Below, in pieces: positions 59,302 to 64,000 of a DNA stretch of 64,000 bases. Under the pieces are notes generated by a model. That model saw only the letters and a list, made by a program, of their open reading frames with translations. It did not search any database and was not told the origin of the DNA. Numbering within the stretch: the stretch's first letter is position 1; every line of letters begins with the position of its first letter. The stretch spans positions 513,300-577,299 of the forward strand of contig CP087975.1 of assembly GCA_024426085.1 (NCBI GenBank), written 5' to 3'. The position numbers were made by a program, and so were the translations under genes. The stretch is from Rhizobium sp. RCAM05350 (GTDB taxonomy: Bacteria; Pseudomonadota; Alphaproteobacteria; Rhizobiales; Rhizobiaceae).

Positions 59302-59512
59302 CTAGAACGGCGGCTCGGTTACAGCCATTGGCAGCGGATCGACGCGTCCCCAGAAGCGTACACCTGCATGAACATAGCGCTGCACGTCACGGGAGCGGAT
59401 GCGGATCTGTTCACTATCGGGCGACGGCCCGGCATTGATGTCGACATATTCACTACGGTCATAGACCCAGAGTTTCAGCGCGATTTCATGCAAGCTCTTG
59501 CTTGTACGTGAC
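59302..59512 (-). pseudogene. C-terminal gene remnant beside IS903-type element
   Basis: Minus-strand frame entering from the IS end (59516) reads TSKSLHEIALKLWVYDRSEY, then VDINAGPSPDSEQIRIRSRD and ends MAVTEPPF at 59302. Coding-like composition; family not recognised. The upstream part is displaced by the IS insertion. Confidence 0.4.
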
Positions 59513-59515
59513 GTT

Positions 59516-60601
59516 GTTGCAGGGATCTGGCTTTGCCGGGTATAAAGTTTCACCTGGCGGACAGGATTGCCTGAATGCCGCACAAGTTCAATGACGCCCG
59601 CCGCCCTATGCTCCCGAGGCAGCTGCACCGGGTGACGAACTGGACGGAATACAATGAAGCCCTTCGCCGTCGTGGAGATCCGACGATCTGGTTTGAGGAC
59701 GGCGTGGCCGATTTATGGTCAGCGCCACGCCGCCTGACGCAGGGCGACCAGGCGCGATATTCGGATATTGCGATCGAAATGTGCCTGGCCCTGCGGCTTG
59801 TATTCGGCCTGCCGCTGCGACAGACGCAGGGTTTTGTGCGCTCTATCGCGCAGCTGACTGGCGGTTCCATTTCGGCACCGTGTTTCTCGACCTTGTCTCG
59901 GCGAGGCGCGGTCTTGAAGACGGGCATCAGGAAGCGCCCGCCTACTGATGAGCCTGTGCATCTGGTGGTGGACAGCACAGGACTGAAAGTCTTTGGCGCG
60001 GGTGAATGGCTCGAAGAGAAGCACGAGACCAGAGGAACGCGCCGCTCCTGGCGCAAGCTTCAGCTTGGGCTCGACCTTCTCAGCGGTGAGATCCTCTGTG
60101 CCGATCTGACGCTGGAAAGCATCGGCGACACCACAGCACTCCCGGAACTTCTGGGCCAGATCGACGCGCCCGTCGCCCTGTTCATTGCCAACGGCGCCTA
60201 TGACGGGGTACCCGTTAGTGATCTTGTCGAAGCGCGGTTTGGTGACCAGGTGGTGATCATCATCCCGCCGCCGAAGAACGCCGTCCCGAGCGTCAACGCG
60301 GCGCATAACCCGACCCCGCGGGACCGTCATATCGACGTGATCGCAACCCACGGCAGAATGGGTTGGCAAAAATCCAGTGGCGACAATCAGCGCTCTCGGA
60401 TCGAGGCCCGGATGGGTCGCTGCAAGACCGTCATCGGGCCGAAACTAAAGGCGAGGACCCTTGCCAACCAACGAACCGAGGCCGCCATAGGTGTCAGTAT
60501 CTTGAACCGAATGAACAGGCTCGGCCCTGCCGAGCTCGAACGCGTGGCATGAGCAAGGTCACCGGTAGGGCGCTCTCCGCTCAAATTACGATCCCTGCAA
60601 C
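59516..60601 (+). mobile_element. IS5-family element, IS903-like group, apparently intact
   Basis: GTTGCAGGGATC at 59516-59527 is inverted at 60590-60601; with partial matches the ends extend to about 20 bases. 1086 bases with one complete transposase gene. No clear 9-base target duplication was seen. It is the only element in the window with an undamaged transposase. Confidence 0.82.
59575..60552 (+). CDS. IS903-like IS5-family transposase
   Basis: 325 residues, MPHKFNDARRPMLPRQLHRV start. DUF4372/DDE_Tnp_1-type core: VHLVVDSTGLKVFGAGEW (first D), LFIANGAYDGVPVSDLVE (second D) and QRSRIEARMGRCKTVIGPKL (E with R/K). ARYSDIAIEMCLALRLVFGL lies in the N-terminal domain. Uninterrupted frame, likely active. 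Confidence 0.9.
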   Translation: MPHKFNDARRPMLPRQLHRVTNWTEYNEALRRRGDPTIWFEDGVADLWSAPRRLTQGDQARYSDIAIEMCLALRLVFGLPLRQTQGFVRSIAQLTGGSISAPCFSTLSRRGAVLKTGIRKRPPTDEPVHLVVDSTGLKVFGAGEWLEEKHETRGTRRSWRKLQLGLDLLSGEILCADLTLESIGDTTALPELLGQIDAPVALFIANGAYDGVPVSDLVEARFGDQVVIIIPPPKNAVPSVNAAHNPTPRDRHIDVIATHGRMGWQKSSGDNQRSRIEARMGRCKTVIGPKLKARTLANQRTEAAIGVSILNRMNRLGPAELERVA

Positions 60602-60684
60602 ACGGCCTTGGTCAACCAAGCACAATCGATGGGAGCGATTTTTGCCGTATATAGCACCTAAACCGCACCGCCTGTTGTTCTTCA

Positions 60685-60716
60685 ATAACGACCGATAACG
60701 GCTTATCGGTTGTTAT
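60685..60716. repeat. 14-base inverted repeat, function unknown
   Basis: ATAAC-G-ACCGATAA, a CGGC centre, then TTATCGGT-T-GTTAT; only one position fails to pair (G-T). It lies in the gene-free interval 60602-61002 after the IS903-like element. There is no T run after it, so a protein-binding site or decayed element end is more likely than a terminator. Confidence 0.6.
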
Positions 60717-61002
60717 GCTGCGGCAAGGCAGGAATGGCTGTAGCATCGCGCAGAACCCTGAAGATACCGTTTCCAGGACGCTGCGCCGTCTCTCAGCACA
60801 ACGCTTGCGGTTATCGGTGCGGTTTGCCGTTCGATGCCGCGTCCCCTCCCTGCCCAGTCGAGACCCGATTGCCTGAAGGATCAGAAGTTAGTCAGTCTGG
60901 TGGGGCGCCAGCGTGCACGAGAGTCCCTCCCCTCCCCAGCTTGCATTTTTGGGCTTGGTTATTATATATAGTCACGATGGTCATTATAGTCAGGAGCAAA
61001 CG

Positions 61003-61269
61003 ATGCAGCCGTCGGTGCACGATGATAAAACCTGGACGGTCGCCGGCGCCAAAGCGAAGCTTTCGGAGGTTATCGAACGCGCGCAATCCGCCCCCCAGAC
61101 GATCACACGGAACGGTAAACCGAGCGTCGTGGTGGTCTCGGCCGAGGAATGGCAGAGGAAAACGGCGCGCAAAGGCTCTCTGGCCGCATTCCTGATGGAA
61201 TCCCCTCTCCGCGGCGCCGATCTGGACCTTGAGCGTCAACGCGACGAGCCACGTGATTTGCCGCTGTGA
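61003..61269 (+). CDS. Phd/YefM-family antitoxin
   Basis: 88 residues; CAGGAG 6-11 bases before ATG 61003. TWTVAGAKAKLSEVIERAQS is the Phd/YefM DNA-binding and dimerisation segment; TRNGKPSVVVVSAEEW follows. The C-terminal tail (FLMESPLRGADLDLERQRDE) would wrap the toxin. It overlaps the PIN toxin gene by ATG/GTGA-type coupling at 61266. TATAGTCA repeats upstream (60968-60990) may form the operator for autoregulation. Confidence 0.88.
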   Translation: MQPSVHDDKTWTVAGAKAKLSEVIERAQSAPQTITRNGKPSVVVVSAEEWQRKTARKGSLAAFLMESPLRGADLDLERQRDEPRDLPL

Positions 61270-61725
61270 GACTGCTGCTCGACACTAATGTACTGTTCGA
61301 GGTGACCAAACCGCGCCCCGATGGTCGCGTCCTGGAATGGCTTGATACGATTGATGAGGATCGCGCCTTCATCAGTGTTGTGTCGATCGCTGGAAATTCG
61401 GCGCGGCGTCGCCCTGATGGACAGTGGACGAAAACGCGACGCTCTGGAGGAATGGCTTGCCCAGGATCTTCCGGCACGTTTTGACCACCGCGTCATTCCC
61501 GTAGAAGAGCCGGTCGCCCTAGCCTGTGGCGACCTGATGGGACTTGCGAAGCGTGCCGGTCGCGGGCTCGCCTCGATGGACGGGCTGATCGCTGCCACCG
61601 CGATCGCGCACGATCTCACCCTCGCCACGCGCAATACGAAGGATTTTGAAGGTTTCTGGAATCGATATCATCGATCCATGGACCAGTTAACCAGTCACTT
61701 GTGGCAACGTAGTCGGAAAGGATGA
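61266..61725 (+). pseudogene. VapC/FitB-type PIN toxin (one frameshift)
   Basis: Starts with a GTG overlapping the antitoxin stop: MRLLLDTNVLFEVTKPRPDG (first Asp). A one-base shift near 61394 leads to EIRRGVALMDSGRKRDALEE (Glu), then GRGLASMDGLIAATAIAHDL (Asp) and LTLATRNTKDFEGF (last Asp). About 152 residues. With the intact antitoxin it forms a type II toxin-antitoxin pair that could stabilise the replicon next to repA. A lone antitoxin with a dead toxin is the literal reading. Confidence 0.85.
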
Positions 61726-61731
61726 ACCTGC

Positions 61732-62375
61732 TTGCTCTCCTATAGCCTTCTGAAAAAGCATGCCGGCATTCTGCTGGTCGGCATCATACCTCGCTCCGTT
61801 GCCTGCATGAGGTCATCCACGACGTCAACGAGCGGTCTCCGCTCGTCAAAGACAAGGAGGGCATGTTTCTCGGTCTGGCTTACGATGCTCGCAAGGCGTA
61901 GGAGCAACAGCGCGAGGTGCTTCAGCCGCCTCAGCACTGTGAGGCAATGGGCGTCCGCTATGGCGTGAAGATTCTCTGGCCAGTCCTTTTGCTTCAACAC
62001 AGGATGTTGCGGCTATCCCTCGCCTTTCTGAGCCATTCCGCCAAGACACAAGCCATCGCCTACGCGCTCGGAAGCCATCATCGAGGAAGCGCTCCGGGAG
62101 GACTTTGGCGCGCAGGCAGGGAGCGTGATCGCGCTTTGGCGGCGTCCCGATCCGGCGCAGCCTGAGGTTTTGAAATGCTCCGGAGCCGTGGCGCGATTTT
62201 TTCTTCCTGGACCAAGGTGCAGCGGAAGACGAATTTCTTGCAGCTACTGGCAAGTTTCGATCCGATGTGTGAGAGCGACTACACCCTCCGTCTCCAAAGA
62301 GGCGAAAAGGGTCTTCTCTCTCAGGGACAGTTTGCCCTATGGGACCACGTGGAATGGCCCGATCCAGGTTGGTAG
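61732..62375 (+). pseudogene. Broken conserved rhizobial hypothetical protein
   Basis: MLSYSLLKKHAGILLVG, then in other frames LHEVIHDVNERSPLVKDKEG, MFLGLAYDARKA-stop-EQQREVL, HCEAMGVRYGVKILWPVLLL, IIEEALREDFGAQAGSVIAL and a C-terminal piece RGAIFSSWTKVQRKTNFLQL ending HVEWPDPGW at 62375. From memory this matches a conserved rhizobial family (I believe DUF6904), unchecked. A TAG replaces a codon near 61900 and there are at least three frame changes, so it looks truly decayed. Confidence 0.55.
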
Positions 62376-62491
62376 CTATCCCATCGGTTCCATTGGTAGG
62401 CTGACAAGCCGCCAAGGGCTATGTCCCTCCCCTCCTCTTCCCGCATTGTAGGATATTTTGCCCAGGTTGTGCGTGCATTTCTAGGTGCGCG

Positions 62492-62691
62492 CTATTTGAA
62501 GTAATCCTCGAAAGCCTGGGAGGCGGATCCTTCGTCGGGCGACACGTGCCGATTCTCAGCCGACTCAACCGTTCTGAGGCGGGAAACACGGGTAGATCGA
62601 TCGCTCAGACCGAAAATTCGCCGGAGCGAGTTGTATGCCGGCAAGAATCCAGTGCACGGACGAAAACCGCGTTTTCGAAGACGGTCGTCAT
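62492..62691 (-). pseudogene. Possible small gene upstream of repA (frameshifted)
   Basis: ATG 62691 opens MTTVFENAVFVRALDSCRHT. After a one-base change near 62610 the frame continues GLSDRSTRVSRLRTVESAEN and ends SASQAFEDYFK at 62492. About 66 residues, codon use plausible, weak ribosome site, no family recognised. It would be transcribed away from repA. Confidence 0.25.
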
Positions 62692-62748
62692 AACAGTCTG
62701 TTTTTAAAAGGTGAACGGACGAGCGCTTGTGATGATCAGCCGACCTCG

Positions 62749-62764
62749 TTAAGGATTTGTTAAC
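62749..62764. promoter_or_regulatory. CtrA-box-like site upstream of repA
   Basis: TTAA-GGATTTG-TTAAC matches the alphaproteobacterial CtrA consensus TTAA-N7-TTAAC exactly, 104 bases before the repA start. It would tie replicon copy control to the cell cycle. The interval 62376-62867 contains no other strong signal. Confidence 0.55.
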
Positions 62765-62867
62765 CCTAAATAGCTTGCCAGCCCCTTAGAATCGATGCTT
62801 ACTGCAAGCAGCGGATTTCTTCCGAATTTCCGCTCAGAAGCGCTATTTAAAGAAATCAGGTCCGGGG

Positions 62868-64000
62868 ATGCCCAAAATCGCTGCGAAATTACCGCCAAAA
62901 GACGAAGACCTTATGGGCTTGATTGAGCGCCATTCTCGTACTCTGTCGGCGCAACTGCAAGAGCATCAACTCAAACTTTTCCGCCCACGGCGGAAAAAGG
63001 TATCCGGACGTTTCAGCCAGCGGAAGCAGCAAAGCTGGTCGGGGTGAAAGAGGTTTACCTTCGTCAACTCGCCAACGAGCTCGAGGATCTTCAGGTCAGC
63101 ACCAGTCCTACCGGACGCCGGTCGTATTCTGTCGAGGACATGCACAAGATCCGCAAGCATCTCGATCAGGTGGGTCGTGGAAATCGCCGCTATCTTCCTC
63201 ATCGCCGTGACGATGAAGCGCTCCAGATCATCTCCGTGATGAATTTCAAGGGCGGATCCGGCAAGACGACGACGGCTGCTCACCTCGCCCAGTATCTCGC
63301 CCTTCGGGGCTATCGGGTGCTCGCCATCGATCTTGACCCCCAGGCAAGCCTATCGACGCTCTTTGGCAACCAGCCAGAAACCGATGTCGGTGTAAACGAG
63401 ACGCTCTATGGTGCGATACGTTATGACGACGCCCGCCCAATGGGTGAAATTGTTCGCGCGACCTATATTCCCGACCTTCACCTGATCCCCGGCAACCTCG
63501 AACTGATGGAGTTCGAACACGATACGCCGCGGGCGCTGATGAAGCGAAAGGTCGGCGATACGATGTTCTTCCATCGGATCAGCGAAGTTCTTGACCAGGT
63601 CGCGCCCAATTACGACGTTGTGGTGATCGACTGCCCGCCACAGCTCGGCTATCTCACGCTCTCCGCTCTGACCGCGGCGACCTCAGTTCTGATCACGGTG
63701 CATCCGCAGATGCTCGACGTGATGTCGATGAACCAGTTCCTATCGATGACATCGGATCTGCTTCGGGAGATCTCCTCTCACGGCGCGCTTCGACTACAAC
63801 TGGATGCGCTATCTCGTGACGCGTTTTGAGCCCAGTGATGGACCACAGAACCAGATGGTTGGGTACTTGCGTGCGATTTTCGGGGAGAATGTCCTGAACT
63901 TTCCGATGCTGAAGACGACAGCCGTCTCGGATGCAGGCCTGACGAACCAGACCCTTTTCGAAGTGGAAAGAGGCCAATTCACCCGCGCCACTTACGATCG
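62868..64000 (+). pseudogene. repA: RepA partitioning ATPase of a repABC replicon (two frameshifts, runs off the edge)
   Basis: ATG 62868 (MPKIAAKLPPKDEDLMGLIE). After a shift near 62977 comes the RepA N-terminal domain with IRTFQPAEAAKLVGVKEVYL and TGRRSYSVEDMHKIRKHLDQ. The ParA core follows: deviant Walker A NFKGGSGKTTTAAHLAQYLA, DLDPQASLSTLFG, YDVVVIDCPPQLGYLTL and the amphipathic Walker B region. A second shift near 63785 leads to NWMRYLVTRFEPSDGPQNQM and FEVERGQFTRATYDR at the edge. RepA with RepB segregates the replicon and represses the operon; repB and repC should follow to the right. Confidence 0.92.

Noticed and set aside
1..64000. CRISPR arrays, tRNA and rRNA genes
   Set aside because: No regularly spaced short repeats, cloverleaf-like T-arm motifs or rRNA signatures were noticed on either strand by eye; a tRNAscan or covariance search would be decisive.

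Overview
The window reads as part of a plasmid or chromid of a Rhizobiaceae-type alphaproteobacterium (Rhizobium/Agrobacterium/Ensifer relatives). The evidence is a RepA partitioning gene of the repABC type at the right edge, SyrB-like proteins, an alphaproteobacterial NADP isocitrate dehydrogenase, a rhizobial J-domain protein, many sugar and sugar-acid importers with GntR regulators, and a dense set of IS5, IS6 and IS481 elements. No rRNA, tRNA or CRISPR array was recognised.

Layout. 1-4.3 kb: the end of an ECF sigma factor, an RTX calcium-binding protein and a GAF/class III cyclase. 4.3-9.4 kb: an NMT1/SsuABC-type importer with a fumarylacetoacetate-hydrolase-family enzyme, divergent from a GntR regulator. 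9.4-16.7 kb: icd, then a CecR-YbhGFSR-like efflux operon. 17-20 kb: a large Prc protease that looks foreign, and a J-domain protein. 20.3-23.6 kb: IS6 and IS5 remnants around two SyrB-like genes. 23.6-31.2 kb: a two-component system divergent from a sugar ABC importer plus a gluconolactonase-like protein. 31.4-35.5 kb: a second sugar ABC importer with an SDR epimerase. 35.6-36.4 kb: an IS427-like element. 36.7-50 kb: sugar-acid catabolism (enolase-superfamily enzyme, EamA permease, TRAP transporter, FAH-family enzyme, GlcD-type oxidase, DenD-like dehydrogenase, HIBADH-family reductase, IlvD/Edd dehydratase, two GntR regulators). 50-55.7 kb: an IS6 copy, then a YcaO/TfuA peptide-modification cluster with a 71-residue candidate precursor and two regulators. 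56-60.6 kb: an IS graveyard. 61-62.4 kb: a Phd/VapC toxin-antitoxin pair and a broken conserved gene. 62.87 kb to the end: repA.

Functionally, most genes serve import and breakdown of sugars and sugar acids. TRAP and ABC importers are paired with dehydratases, dehydrogenases and a lactonase, and GntR repressors have palindromic operator candidates nearby. The most unusual system is the YcaO-TfuA cluster: peptide, YcaO and TfuA are chained by ATGA overlaps and preceded by XRE and SARP/TPR regulators.

Caution. About two thirds of the genes are interrupted by apparent single-base insertions or deletions. Duplicate IS copies in the window differ from each other by homopolymer-length indels, so many of these breaks may be sequencing errors. 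Genes marked 'pseudogene' are broken in the sequence as given; where one base restores the family alignment they may be intact in the cell. Frameshift positions are approximate.
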